DNA of 24,957 nt from a virus. The position numbers were made by a program, and so were the translations under genes. The notes under the pieces are model-generated. The model did not search any database, was not told the origin of the DNA, and was given only the letters and a program-made list of their open reading frames with translations. Shown here piece after piece: positions 15,541 through 23,893 of this stretch. Numbering within the stretch: position 1 is the first letter of the stretch; each line of letters opens with the position of its first letter. The DNA is taken from the IMG/VR virus record IMGVR_UViG_3300044617_002006, positions 1 through 24,957 of that record. One strand, 5' to 3'.

Positions 15541-16943
15541 ATGTTTACACAGTATATTCTCAAAGCCACGTAAGACTTTTTGAAAAACACTTTTTGCCAT
15601 CTTTCGAGACGGCAAATTCAGCAAAAAAACTTTCTCTATTTGCTGCGCGCATAAGCCAAAAAAGCGAAACCGGGGAATTCGAATCGCCAGGTTTTCGCGA
15701 AACTATGGCAGATAAGTTGACCGCGATATTGACTGCTATCCATGACAATCGCGAAAAATGGTTTTTGTTTTGCGACTGTGACTGCCGATTCTACGATGAT
15801 TTCGCAGAAGATATTTTTCGATACCGGGAAAAAAAAGTTGACGTTTATTTCCAGGATGATTTTGGGGGAAATGAAGCGCAGCCCCTGCTTTGCGCCGGTT
15901 TCATGCTTATTCAAGCTAACGAAAAATCAGAAGCACTTTTTAAGACTTGCCTTGAAAACTTGCATAAGTTCCGCGATGACCAAGCTGCAATAAATTATTA
16001 CAAAGACATGATTCACTGGAGGACGTTGCCTCCAGAAAAATACTTTTCTGTTTGTCACGCGCTAGGCCAGCTTGTATGGACTAAAGAAACTTTTAAAGTT
16101 CCGATAGGCATTAAAATGCACCACGCAAATTGGACTAGAGGAACCGAAAATAAAGAGCGTTTGCTTAGCTATGTCTTTGAGCAGACGACAACAAAATTTG
16201 CCAATTCGCAAAGTTTGGTAAAATATCCTTTGCTTTACGCGCTGCAAGTTTACGATGCTGAAATTCCAAAAGCTATAGAGCTTGCAAAATTTCATGCCAA
16301 ACTTAGTGACTATAATCCGTACTTAGGCGCAGCTTGCCTGCTTGTTTACCGTAAAGATTGCCCTAAAAGTCCCGAGTTGGAAAAGACACTAGAATACGCA
16401 TTCCCAAATTTTTCTGTCTACCGTTCTAAACGCCGTGACAAAGGTTTTCCGGAAGGATCAAACGCTTTGTGGTGCGAAACCATGCAACAAGTCGCAGCTT
16501 TGAATCAACAACACCGTTTATCAAGTGAATTCGTTTTAACTACAGAAGCTGACGCTTATCCCATCGCTAAAGACTGGATACCTAAATTAACAGAAGCTTG
16601 GCGCAGAAGTAAAGCTAGTGTCGTAGGATGTTGGCATCCTTACATAGGTATCGGCGATTCTAAGTGCGGGCATATCAATGGAAACGCCATGTTTGCTCTA
16701 AACTTAGCCATGCTAGATTCTAAGTTTGTCGGTTGCCCTGGACAAATTGGGTGGGATTTGTATTTTGCAGAATCTTTTAAGGCTATCGGGTGGGCAGATG
16801 TTCCAGAAATAAGAAACTGGTATAAGCGCACTCAAATTTCGGCGGCAGAGCTTAAGAAATTACAGTCTGAAAATTGCGTTTTTTTGCACGGCATTAAAGA
16901 TAGTTCTGTTGTAGATTTGCTAAGAAGTATTTGGTTTGACTAA
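15537..16943 (+). CDS. two-domain glycosyltransferase-like protein
   Basis: A 468-residue protein that looks like two nucleotide-sugar transferase domains in tandem. The N-terminal part (1-220) has FLFCDCDCRFYDDF with DCD at 80-82 (DxD), DDQAAIN at about 145, and IKMHHANWTRG, a late histidine site as in GT77/GT-A-type folds. The C-terminal part (about 290-468) has LTTEADAYPI (EAD at 337-339), HINGNAMFA, GWDLYFAESF and CVFLHGIKD. Each half seems complete by itself. It is coupled to the preceding transferase by ATGA. Function is predicted from motifs only; it may add a second sugar. Confidence 0.75.
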   Translation: MNVYTVYSQSHVRLFEKHFLPSFETANSAKKLSLFAARISQKSETGEFESPGFRETMADKLTAILTAIHDNREKWFLFCDCDCRFYDDFAEDIFRYREKKVDVYFQDDFGGNEAQPLLCAGFMLIQANEKSEALFKTCLENLHKFRDDQAAINYYKDMIHWRTLPPEKYFSVCHALGQLVWTKETFKVPIGIKMHHANWTRGTENKERLLSYVFEQTTTKFANSQSLVKYPLLYALQVYDAEIPKAIELAKFHAKLSDYNPYLGAACLLVYRKDCPKSPELEKTLEYAFPNFSVYRSKRRDKGFPEGSNALWCETMQQVAALNQQHRLSSEFVLTTEADAYPIAKDWIPKLTEAWRRSKASVVGCWHPYIGIGDSKCGHINGNAMFALNLAMLDSKFVGCPGQIGWDLYFAESFKAIGWADVPEIRNWYKRTQISAAELKKLQSENCVFLHGIKDSSVVDLLRSIWFD

Positions 16944-16963
16944 GTAGCAAATTTAGTTGTATC
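16936..16963 (+). promoter_or_regulatory. possible weak promoter for capsid leader
   Basis: TTGACT at 16936-16941 overlaps the stop of the transferase gene. A TGTATC lies at 16958-16963 after 16 bases. The -35 is close to consensus but the -10 is poor. Transcription would start near 16970, just before the structured leader. Weak evidence. Confidence 0.25.
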
Positions 16964-16982
16964 AAAAAATGTTTTAGTCGTA

Positions 16983-17109
16983 TGAGTTTCCCACGAGTGA
17001 TTGCCGGAAGCAATTAGGGAGCGACAGACTTGCTGTAGCAAACAGGCCGCAAATTGTCCTAACGTGCCGAGGACGGAAAACAACCAGGAAACTGGTCAAC
17101 CGAAACTCA
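16983..17109 (+). ncRNA. structured RNA leader before the capsid gene
   Basis: A 127-base noncoding stretch folds by inspection into a closed multibranch. The outer helix is TGAGTTTC (16983-16990) with GAAACTCA (17102-17109). Inside are hairpins ATTGC/GCAAT (17000-17014), TTGC/GCAA (17030-17041, possibly extended by GCG/CGC), GTCCT/AGGAC (17056-17074), and ACCAG/CTGGT with a GAAA tetraloop (17083-17096). CACG (16992-16995) can pair with CGTG in the third loop, suggesting a pseudoknot. It ends 22 bases before the capsid start, so it is a cis-acting leader or a separate RNA. No known ribozyme or riboswitch consensus was recognised. Confidence 0.65.
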
Positions 17110-17131
17110 AACTTAAACACGTTAAAATTCT

Positions 17132-18367
17132 ATGCCAAACGATTGTATTGCACTCAGCACTGTGACTGAGTTTGCTGCAAAAGACACAAACCGTATCGTG
17201 GGACAAATCGGCAAAGTTCTTGCTCGTAAGTCCCCGTATATGAACATCCTCAAGGGTGGAACAATTCCGAACGTTTCGGATGTCGTCCGCTCCGTTGTCC
17301 AAGAACGCGCCGTTATGGCGTCTTCTTTAGCTGAACCTGAGTTCATCAACGACGTTAGCCTTTGCGGGCAGGGCGCCGATGCCGATGAAGTCGGTTCTAC
17401 AGAATACCAATATCAGCTGCAATCTTTGCGCGGCCGCGGTCCCCGCGTTTGCGTGAAGACCAGCCGCGCGGCTTTCAAAGGCGCTTATCTCCAGGCGCAG
17501 ATGGCCTTGGAAAAAGGTATTCTTCAAATCATGAACTCAGATATTCGCGCAACGCTTCTCAAGCGTTCCGGCGTCAAGTTCCTGGCTAAAAAGGGCGTAT
17601 CCTTCGACAACCTTGTTACAGGCGATGCGCAGAAAATCGACCAGCCTTTTTATAACGCATTGCCCGATGCGCAAATGAATTTCCGCACGCTCTATAAGCT
17701 CGGTTCTCTTCTCCGTGAAGACCTCCTGGCTGAGCCTTTTGGCACAGAGCGTGGAGATTTCTTCATGGTCATTGCTTCGATCGACCAGATCGAGGCTTTC
17801 CGCAATGATGCTGACGTCAAAGAGGATCTTCTCTATGTGACGGCGGGCTCGTTTAAGCTTGGCAATGATGCCCTGACTGGTTACCAGTTCCAAGGCTATC
17901 GTGGCTTTGCACTCGGAATTGATAGCCAACCTTTGCGTTTTAACACCATTACTCCTGTTACAGGAACTGGTGGCGCCGTGGTTGGAGCCATGCCTAACCT
18001 TATCGAGCCTGAAATTGGCGTCAATGTCAACAATGGCAAAGGTGCCCGCCGCAATCCCGCTTGGATCACAGCCCAATATGAAATCGGGTTCTTGATCGCT
18101 GGCGATAGCTTTGCGCGCTTGACGCCTGAGCGATACAGCGGTGAAGGAACCTTCAAATTCGCGCCTCAACTTGCTATGGGCGAACTTGAGTGGGTTGCTC
18201 AACGCGACAATGACTGCAACCTGTTCCTCGATTACGGGCAGCATATCTACCAGATCAGCCGCGCTTACCAGCCGATCCGGCCGCATTGCATCGTCCCATT
18301 CGCCTACAAGCGTTGCCAATTCAACACTGGCCTCGAAGCTTGCATCTCTAGCTCGACCGGCCTGTAA
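17132..18367 (+). CDS. major capsid protein (HK97-fold inferred)
   Basis: A 411-residue protein immediately after the portal, scaffold and modification genes, in the position and size range of a major capsid protein. An N-terminal SPYMNILKGGTIPNVSD stretch, a central helical domain with LLREDLLAEPFG, and a beta-rich C-terminal half (RNPAWITAQYEIGF) fit the HK97-like pattern. Codon choice is more G/C-ending than in its neighbours, suggesting high expression. No Shine-Dalgarno is seen before ATG 17132; the structured leader lies upstream and a strong hairpin downstream. Capsid role is by context; fold is inference. Confidence 0.8.
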   Translation: MPNDCIALSTVTEFAAKDTNRIVGQIGKVLARKSPYMNILKGGTIPNVSDVVRSVVQERAVMASSLAEPEFINDVSLCGQGADADEVGSTEYQYQLQSLRGRGPRVCVKTSRAAFKGAYLQAQMALEKGILQIMNSDIRATLLKRSGVKFLAKKGVSFDNLVTGDAQKIDQPFYNALPDAQMNFRTLYKLGSLLREDLLAEPFGTERGDFFMVIASIDQIEAFRNDADVKEDLLYVTAGSFKLGNDALTGYQFQGYRGFALGIDSQPLRFNTITPVTGTGGAVVGAMPNLIEPEIGVNVNNGKGARRNPAWITAQYEIGFLIAGDSFARLTPERYSGEGTFKFAPQLAMGELEWVAQRDNDCNLFLDYGQHIYQISRAYQPIRPHCIVPFAYKRCQFNTGLEACISSSTGL

Positions 18368-18379
18368 TTGAATCACCCT

Positions 18380-18422
18380 GCGGTCCCCTCACAAGATAAA
18401 CTTTCTTGTGAGGGGATACCGC
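18380..18422 (+). terminator. strong hairpin after capsid gene (possible terminator)
   Basis: A 13-bp perfect stem, TCCCCTCACAAGA (18384-18396) with its complement (18404-18416), encloses a 7-base loop. A further GCGG/CCGC pairing follows below a 2-base bulge. No uninterrupted T tract follows, so it may act as an attenuator or protect the capsid mRNA rather than terminate fully. Confidence 0.6.
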
Positions 18423-18441
18423 TCGGATTCTTACTTAAGCC

Positions 18442-19185
18442 ATGAAAGATTCTAGGCAATCTCCTTCAGCATACCGGCCGGGAGCTACGGATCTTTGCGA
18501 CTATACGTTTGAAGTCGCTGGCGCCACTACTATCCCGCGCCGCAATGTTTATTTTGGTACTCGCCCTCCAACTTCTGCAGATGACGACACTAAAGATTTT
18601 CGTCGCGGATCGCGTTGGATTTTCGGCGCCCGCATCTTCGAATGCACAGACTCGACTGAAGCAAATGCTCAATGGACAGAGGCCGGAGCAAATGCTTTAG
18701 CGAAACGTTTAATCGTAACGCCATTATGGTATGATTTAACGGGCGTTTTCTTTTCTAATTCCGCGTATGTTCCTGGGGTGCAGATAAACACCCCGGCACT
18801 AGGACCTGGCGGAATGGCGAGTTTTGGTTTTTACCCAATCCAAAGTTTCAATTTTTTATTCAACCCCTTCTTAGTTTTAGGAGCCAACCGTACTTATACG
18901 ATCACGATGGCCGTCCGACTTCAAGCCGGAGCCATCGTGGGAACGGGATTGCGAGCGTGCTTGCGCCAAGTTGTCGCGAATGTTGGCGAGTCAGGAATTA
19001 ACGGTTTACTCGATTTTGCGGCTTCGACTGAGTATTCTTCAGCAGAATCCGCTGTTCAAAATTCTGGAACAACTAGTCAATTCATGTATTTTCGGTCTTA
19101 TTTTGCAGCAGCAGGTGCGCAAGCCGCGCCAGTAGTTTCTTCTGCTAGAATCAATGACGTGACAATTTTTATTAGAGAAGTCTAG
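18442..19185 (+). CDS. virion appendage/fibre-like protein
   Basis: A 247-residue protein. The N-terminal part contains GTRPPTSADDDTKDFRRGS, then RWIFGARIFECTDS and a nearby AQWTEAG. The P-x-DD-x(n)-GS-x-W-x(n)-C-x-D-x(n)-W spacing recalls attachment segments in phage fibre proteins. The rest is Gly/Ala/Ser/Thr-rich and beta-predicted, like a jelly-roll knob. It is the first gene after the capsid hairpin. A receptor-binding or head-decoration role is inferred. Confidence 0.55.
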   Translation: MKDSRQSPSAYRPGATDLCDYTFEVAGATTIPRRNVYFGTRPPTSADDDTKDFRRGSRWIFGARIFECTDSTEANAQWTEAGANALAKRLIVTPLWYDLTGVFFSNSAYVPGVQINTPALGPGGMASFGFYPIQSFNFLFNPFLVLGANRTYTITMAVRLQAGAIVGTGLRACLRQVVANVGESGINGLLDFAASTEYSSAESAVQNSGTTSQFMYFRSYFAAAGAQAAPVVSSARINDVTIFIREV

Positions 19186-19187
19186 AT

Positions 19188-19616
19188 ATGACAACCGACG
19201 AAGTCTTACAAAAAATTAGCAATCTAATTGACGGGCCTCAAGTCGAGCCGACTCAGATTATTGCGCGTAATAGTGAAGTTCTTTTGGCCTCTGGCAACAA
19301 TCTCCAAGCTGGAGACCAGTTATTCCTTTTCCGTCGAGCTGACTCCATTTCGTATATCGAAGAAATTTTACCCTACAAAGCTGATGCGTGGCTCGACCTT
19401 TGCGGTTTTGGGCCATCTAAATTAGTAGCGCTGCTTGATCTCGAAAACAAACTTTTAAAAGCGCAAAAAACCTCTGCGAAAATGTCAACAGTGCGTATAT
19501 GGGTTGACGGAGTTTTAGCTTTAGCTTTACAAAATCCAGAAAGCCGTTTTGATTGGGCCAAACCTCCTTATTCTTTTAATGAAGCTATCCAAGAGGCATT
19601 AGCGCAACTCGAATAA
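19188..19616 (+). CDS. hypothetical structural protein, 142 aa
   Basis: A 142-residue mixed alpha/beta protein starting 2 bases after the previous stop and ending 2 bases before the next gene. Segments such as GDQLFLFRRADSISYIEEI suggest a beta-rich first half and a helical second half (DLENKLLKAQK). No known family. Its place between two fibre-like proteins suggests a virion component. Confidence 0.6.
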   Translation: MTTDEVLQKISNLIDGPQVEPTQIIARNSEVLLASGNNLQAGDQLFLFRRADSISYIEEILPYKADAWLDLCGFGPSKLVALLDLENKLLKAQKTSAKMSTVRIWVDGVLALALQNPESRFDWAKPPYSFNEAIQEALAQLE

Positions 19617-19618
19617 CT

Positions 19619-20773
19619 ATGTCCGCAATAGACACTCCAGAATTTAGGCGTCTAGCTCTTTTAGCGGCAGGCGTAGATCCCGCAAAAATACCCCCGATTC
19701 TGGATACTGCCGAATGGCGCAGGATGATCCTGGTCGCTATTGATGCCATGTCCGGTGGCGGAAATTTAGCCGAGCCAATCATTAGTTCTGGGGGTCTCAA
19801 TGCGCTCACAACAGCGCAACAAGCGGAGATCAAAAAAGGTTCCTTAGTTATAACCACAGACGGGCGGCGTTTTATCTATAAAGGAGTAGGCAGCAAAACT
19901 GTCGAAGAGAGTTACGTAGAGCTAGCCGATATTACGCCAGTCACTTCGCAAACTTTCCAAGTTCAGAACGTTTCCATCGGCTCGTATTCAAATGGCGTAA
20001 ACATTTTGGCCGGTACGCCACTCGAAACTATTTTTCGGAACATGCTAATACAGTTTAGCGCGCCGACACTGTCTCTATCTTTTAGCGCCGGAACTCCATC
20101 GCTAGTCGAGTTGCGCGAAACATGGGGCACAACTATTTTTAGAAATTATGCGCCGAATAACTCGCCTGGAACCAATGGCTACAATCTTTTTAGATTCAAT
20201 CCTAACCCGGTATCTATTGACTCCGGCAGTTCAACCGTGCCGCTTTCGTGGCCAATTGCGCCTGCGCCGCTTTTACAGAATACAGAGTTTCGGCTCGAAG
20301 TCGCCTACCAAGGCACTGGCGGAAATCCCCAGTTGGATCCCGGTGTTGTTTCGGCTTCTGCATTTGTCAATGTCGGGCGCAAGTCTTTCTTTGGCGCTGA
20401 TACGCAAACTGCGGCTGTGTCAAATTCAGCCACGGTTCGCGCACTTGTTGGAGGAGCAGGTTCTTCTGGCGGGACAATCAATCTTGGCAATGGGTCAACC
20501 TATACGCTAAAGATTCCTGCGGGGTCGCGTCGCGTCACGATCGCGTATCCCGCGTCCATTACTGACAACCTTTTGACTGACGGAAGCGTGCGATATGTAG
20601 AAGCTGGAAACATTGAAGTCCGCTCGTCATTCGTCGAAACTTTTGCATCAGGAACAACCCGGATCCAAGTCAGTTCTGCCGTTGCCGGACAAGATTTGAT
20701 TGACTACAAAGTCTACACGTATCTTGCCCCGTCGGCGTTTGGAAATGACGCCACTTACGTCATCACGATATGA
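19619..20773 (+). CDS. fibre/tail-appendage protein
   Basis: A 384-residue protein. The first 45 residues are helical (TPEFRRLALLAAGV). A segment GSLVITTDGRRFIYKG followed by YVELADITP is frequent near the N-terminus of phage fibre and appendage proteins. The remaining sequence is beta-rich with many Ser/Thr/Asn/Gly, including GGAGSSGGTINLGNGSTY, as in repetitive fibre shafts or Ig-like domains. It couples to the next gene by ATGA. Probably a trimeric surface protein; receptor unknown. Confidence 0.65.
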   Translation: MSAIDTPEFRRLALLAAGVDPAKIPPILDTAEWRRMILVAIDAMSGGGNLAEPIISSGGLNALTTAQQAEIKKGSLVITTDGRRFIYKGVGSKTVEESYVELADITPVTSQTFQVQNVSIGSYSNGVNILAGTPLETIFRNMLIQFSAPTLSLSFSAGTPSLVELRETWGTTIFRNYAPNNSPGTNGYNLFRFNPNPVSIDSGSSTVPLSWPIAPAPLLQNTEFRLEVAYQGTGGNPQLDPGVVSASAFVNVGRKSFFGADTQTAAVSNSATVRALVGGAGSSGGTINLGNGSTYTLKIPAGSRRVTIAYPASITDNLLTDGSVRYVEAGNIEVRSSFVETFASGTTRIQVSSAVAGQDLIDYKVYTYLAPSAFGNDATYVITI

Positions 20774-21981
20774 GCGCAATTTCTCTTCCAATCAATTTCA
20801 AAGCTCTAGGTCCATTTCCTATCGATGCTTCGGTTGTTTTTTCTAGTCTATCAGCATTGCAGTCCCATGCATCCGGGCCTACGTCTTATGGCGGTCAAAT
20901 TTGCGCGGTGTCTAATTCTACGCAAGACGCAGTCTACCGCATAAATTTTAACAAATCTTTGACGCAACTTCCGACGATCCCTCTTAAACTCCAAGCGGAT
21001 TCAGTTGAAGCGGCTTTAAACATCGGCGCGGATATTGTCCCAAATTTCCCGCTTAATGCGGGCGATTTGCTTATTTCACCAAAAATACTAACATACCAAA
21101 GCACCGAATTAGTAGTAGAGTCTGCAACTGTTGCTGGAGCTGGCACGCCGAACGTAAATGGAGTCTACGAAAGAAACTTCAATACAAACAAAAAACCTGC
21201 TTACAACCGCGTTGCATCGGGATCTTATGTAGCCTCAATACGGTGGTTTGACGACGGGATTTCAAGATTTTGGTATATCATGGCGACTCCGCAAAATATA
21301 GGTAGCGGAGAGCAATTGATTTACAAAAATGACGGCTCTCTTAATGACGCGTATTTACGATACACTTCTACGCAAGACGTTCCAACTCCAAATTTAGTCA
21401 CAACTTGGGTTTTAGCCGGAACCCCTGGATCCGTTTCGCCATTACCTCAAAGCATAACTATCCAACCAGGAGAGCCTGGGGATTATGTTCGTCGCTTAAA
21501 TGTTGGTATCCCGTCCCCAGATCCCATAAATCCCGGCAAAGTCAGGTACGAACTATCGTTTTCAGCGAGTGGGAATAACCGCATCGTAGATATTTACCAA
21601 ATAAGCGTCCGCCGAACTGATATTCCAAATAGCCCATGGATTATAGCCTCAAATATCTTGCTAAAAGATATGCTAGGCACGCCAAGTTTTCCATCTTGTA
21701 CGGTGGGAAATCTTGATCCGTCTCCGGCGGTTTACGAGTTTAGGGTTATTGCGCTATCTACTTTAGGAGGGTTTAGATACGTCCGGTCTGATGGTGCGAC
21801 AGTCTTTTTAGACTCTAAATTTGTTGGAGCAACATCGGCAATGAACGGACTACCTGGATTAGTTCCAGAAGCTACGCCAGCGGATCGATTAAATTATCTT
21901 TGCGGAGATGGTACGTGGAAAAATCCGTCAAGTCAATCAGTAACCGAAGGCTTTGTCATAGCTATGGCTATTTCTTTATAA
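20770..21981 (+). CDS. fibre/tail-appendage protein with GLVP..DGTW motif
   Basis: A 403-residue beta-rich protein. The C-terminal region reads GLPGLVPEATPADRLNYLC then GDGTWKN (about 360-388). This GLVP-DGTW motif is common in fibre and collar proteins of diverse tailed phages. The middle has strands separated by Pro/Gly turns (SVSPLPQSITIQPGEPGDY) that may form fibronectin- or Ig-like domains. It is coupled upstream by ATGA and separated from the next gene by 2 bases. Confidence 0.7.
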   Translation: MSAISLPINFKALGPFPIDASVVFSSLSALQSHASGPTSYGGQICAVSNSTQDAVYRINFNKSLTQLPTIPLKLQADSVEAALNIGADIVPNFPLNAGDLLISPKILTYQSTELVVESATVAGAGTPNVNGVYERNFNTNKKPAYNRVASGSYVASIRWFDDGISRFWYIMATPQNIGSGEQLIYKNDGSLNDAYLRYTSTQDVPTPNLVTTWVLAGTPGSVSPLPQSITIQPGEPGDYVRRLNVGIPSPDPINPGKVRYELSFSASGNNRIVDIYQISVRRTDIPNSPWIIASNILLKDMLGTPSFPSCTVGNLDPSPAVYEFRVIALSTLGGFRYVRSDGATVFLDSKFVGATSAMNGLPGLVPEATPADRLNYLCGDGTWKNPSSQSVTEGFVIAMAISL

Positions 21982-21983
21982 TT

Positions 21984-23270
21984 ATGAAACAGCAATTCAA
22001 CGGAACCTACACATTCACCCCCTCCTCCGGGGTAGTCACCCTCAATAATATCAACATCCCCCTTGAGCGGCTCTACCTTATCGTCAACACGACCCGCAAC
22101 ACGCCAATCTTTAACTTTGCTGTTAGCGGATTGGGGGCAACCCGCACGTTCAATTCTCCAAATACCTCTTTTGACGTTGCTTTTGATACTTCGACCCACT
22201 CCTCTACGGACAGTTTGGCAATTATCTACGACGACGGCGTAGCAAGTGCAAATGGTCTCGATATGCAAAAGGCGCAAATCACAAATGGCGCCGGCACAAT
22301 GGCAGCGACTGTCCGCGATGGAGGTTCTGGGTCGCCACAAAATAGCGATTCTCAGCTTGTCGTCGGTTTGCATCCGGCTTCGGCTGCCATTCCCGTAAAA
22401 ACTAAAGACGGCTTAGGCAACGATTTAGAATCCGCAATCGCCGACCCGACAAGCGGCGCTCGTGGCCTTGTTGTTCGCAACCTTCCTTCAGGAAACCAGA
22501 CTGTCAATTTGGTCAACGTATTGGGGACTACTGCCGCAACTATTAAGGGGAGCACCACGCCGGCAGTTGCGTCAGATACTTCTCTAGTTGTTGCCCTAAA
22601 CCCGAACACTCCTGCAAGGATCGGGGACGGTACTAACAATGTAGCTATCAAAGCCGCAAGCACGTCGGCGGTTGCGGCAGATACTTCTCTAGTTGTTGGG
22701 CTAAGTCCAAATTCTAATGTCGTCCGTGTTGAAAATAACGGCAACGTCTCACTTCCTATCGCTATTGCTAATTCAAGCAATACGGCGCAGGCAGTTTTGC
22801 GAGGCGCGACCGAGGCCCTCGCTCCAAATAATATGTGCCTTGCAGTCAAAAGCGTAAATGTCGTTCGCCTAAGCGGGGACACTCTCATTGAGGAAAGGCG
22901 ACCAGACTCTTACAGCGACACCACCCGAAGAGAGTTTCTAAACCTAGCTAACGGGGTTACGGCCACGGTTTACCAACGATCTTCCAGTGCTCGGCGCATA
23001 CGCCTCGTTCAAATCATGCTGGGATGGAACTACGCCTCAAACCCCGATGGAGTTAACCAATATGGAAGGTTTCAATTAGAGTTTTGGAATGACGCCGGAG
23101 CTTGGGTGGAAAATTTGTTTACGGCGCGGTTGCAGTCGGGGCAGTTGCACAGGCTCGACTTTAACTACGGGGTTTTGTCTCCCGCCGTAGGAGGCTCTAT
23201 CCGCATTAACAACCAAACCCCCGGAACACCTATCAATCTTAACTGGTTCGCAACCGTTTGGGAGGAATAA
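21984..23270 (+). CDS. repeat-containing fibre protein
   Basis: A 428-residue protein starting MKQQFNGTYTF. ATG 21984, 2 bases after the preceding stop, is preferred over ATG 21900, which lies inside the preceding gene. It has a beta-rich N-terminal domain, then four diverged copies of a unit roughly A-x-(V/I)-(R/K)-x(n)-SDTSLVVxLxPN at about 35-40 residue spacing, then a C-terminal domain (RRIRLVQIMLGW onward) with many aromatics. Repeats and context indicate a fibre or baseplate appendage. The second and third repeats are nearly identical in DNA, suggesting recent duplication. Confidence 0.7.
   Translation: MKQQFNGTYTFTPSSGVVTLNNINIPLERLYLIVNTTRNTPIFNFAVSGLGATRTFNSPNTSFDVAFDTSTHSSTDSLAIIYDDGVASANGLDMQKAQITNGAGTMAATVRDGGSGSPQNSDSQLVVGLHPASAAIPVKTKDGLGNDLESAIADPTSGARGLVVRNLPSGNQTVNLVNVLGTTAATIKGSTTPAVASDTSLVVALNPNTPARIGDGTNNVAIKAASTSAVAADTSLVVGLSPNSNVVRVENNGNVSLPIAIANSSNTAQAVLRGATEALAPNNMCLAVKSVNVVRLSGDTLIEERRPDSYSDTTRREFLNLANGVTATVYQRSSSARRIRLVQIMLGWNYASNPDGVNQYGRFQLEFWNDAGAWVENLFTARLQSGQLHRLDFNYGVLSPAVGGSIRINNQTPGTPINLNWFATVWEE
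22566..22698 (+). repeat. near-identical 28-bp direct repeats in fibre gene
   Basis: The 28 bases at 22566-22593 recur at 22671-22698 with one mismatch, 105 bases (35 codons) apart and in frame. They encode the AVASDTSLVV and AVAADTSLVV repeats of the fibre protein. This is consistent with tandem domain duplication or recombination within the gene. Confidence 0.75.
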
Positions 23271-23272
23271 CT

Positions 23273-23623
23273 ATGATCACTTATCTGTTCACGGACACAA
23301 AAAACAAGCAGCATTCAATTGCTGAATACGAAGGCGCTCAAGTCCAGTATTGGCAAATGCTCTTTTCAGAGTACACGCAGGCTGAAGTTGAGGCTTTCAT
23401 AAAAGCCGAAGCTTTGCTTAAGCTCGGGCGAGTTGATGAGATTCCAGATTTAATTGAACCATTTGTATCTGGGGAAAATACAATCCAGACCACCAATGAG
23501 CCGCAAGTCGACGAGAATGGGGACCCGGTTCTTGCAGAAGACGGTTCTCAAATTTTTAAAACCATCATAACTGGAGCAGATACGCGTAGCTTCATGAAAA
23601 AGTGGCAAGACGAGAATCTTTAA
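23273..23623 (+). CDS. hypothetical protein, 116 aa
   Basis: An acidic 116-residue protein. ATG 23273 is chosen because GGAGGAA lies just upstream; an in-frame ATG at 23258 overlaps the fibre gene. It is mostly helical in the middle (YTQAEVEAFIKAEALLKLG), and DENGDPVLAEDGSQIFK looks like a turn-rich linker. Small genes next to fibre genes often encode chaperones or assembly factors, but no family is recognised. Confidence 0.6.
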   Translation: MITYLFTDTKNKQHSIAEYEGAQVQYWQMLFSEYTQAEVEAFIKAEALLKLGRVDEIPDLIEPFVSGENTIQTTNEPQVDENGDPVLAEDGSQIFKTIITGADTRSFMKKWQDENL

Positions 23624-23626
23624 CCT

Positions 23627-23893
23627 ATGGACATCTATAAAACGATCGAATTCGTCACTGAAGCCTCCACAAAATCCGATCGTTGGATGTTCGTGGCTCT
23701 TTTAGCCATCGGTATTTTTGCGGGCTATGGAATTGTGAAATTTTTAACTGCTAGAATAGATAAACTTCAAGCAGATCTTGAAAAGCAAAACAATGAGTTT
23801 ATCCAATATCTAAAAACGGCTAACTCAGAAATGCTTCAAGTCGTATCTAGCGCAAAAATTATCTTTGAGAAAGTTGATAGAAAACTAGGATGA
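23627..23893 (+). CDS. membrane-anchored coiled-coil protein (i-spanin- or holin-like)
   Basis: An 88-residue protein with one transmembrane segment at about 21-40 (FVALLAIGIFAGYGIVKFL), then a charged coiled-coil region (DKLQADLEKQNNEF) to the end. This is an Rz-like i-spanin topology, though a holin cannot be excluded. It overlaps the lipoprotein gene by ATGA, and adjacent inner-membrane and lipoprotein genes are the usual spanin arrangement. It would act in the last step of lysis by fusing or disrupting the outer membrane. Confidence 0.6.
   Translation: MDIYKTIEFVTEASTKSDRWMFVALLAIGIFAGYGIVKFLTARIDKLQADLEKQNNEFIQYLKTANSEMLQVVSSAKIIFEKVDRKLG

Noticed and set aside
16983-17109. Hammerhead, pistol, twister or HDV-like ribozyme upstream of the capsid gene
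   Set aside because: The conserved core sequences of these classes (for example CUGAUGA for hammerhead) are not seen; left as an unclassified structured RNA.
17537-18376. 279-codon minus-strand frame opposite the capsid gene
   Set aside because: It is a shadow caused by the strongly biased codon use of the capsid gene; no domain and wrong direction for the operon.
22352-22888. 178-codon minus-strand frame inside the fibre gene
   Set aside because: It is low-complexity antisense of the repeats, with no start signal.
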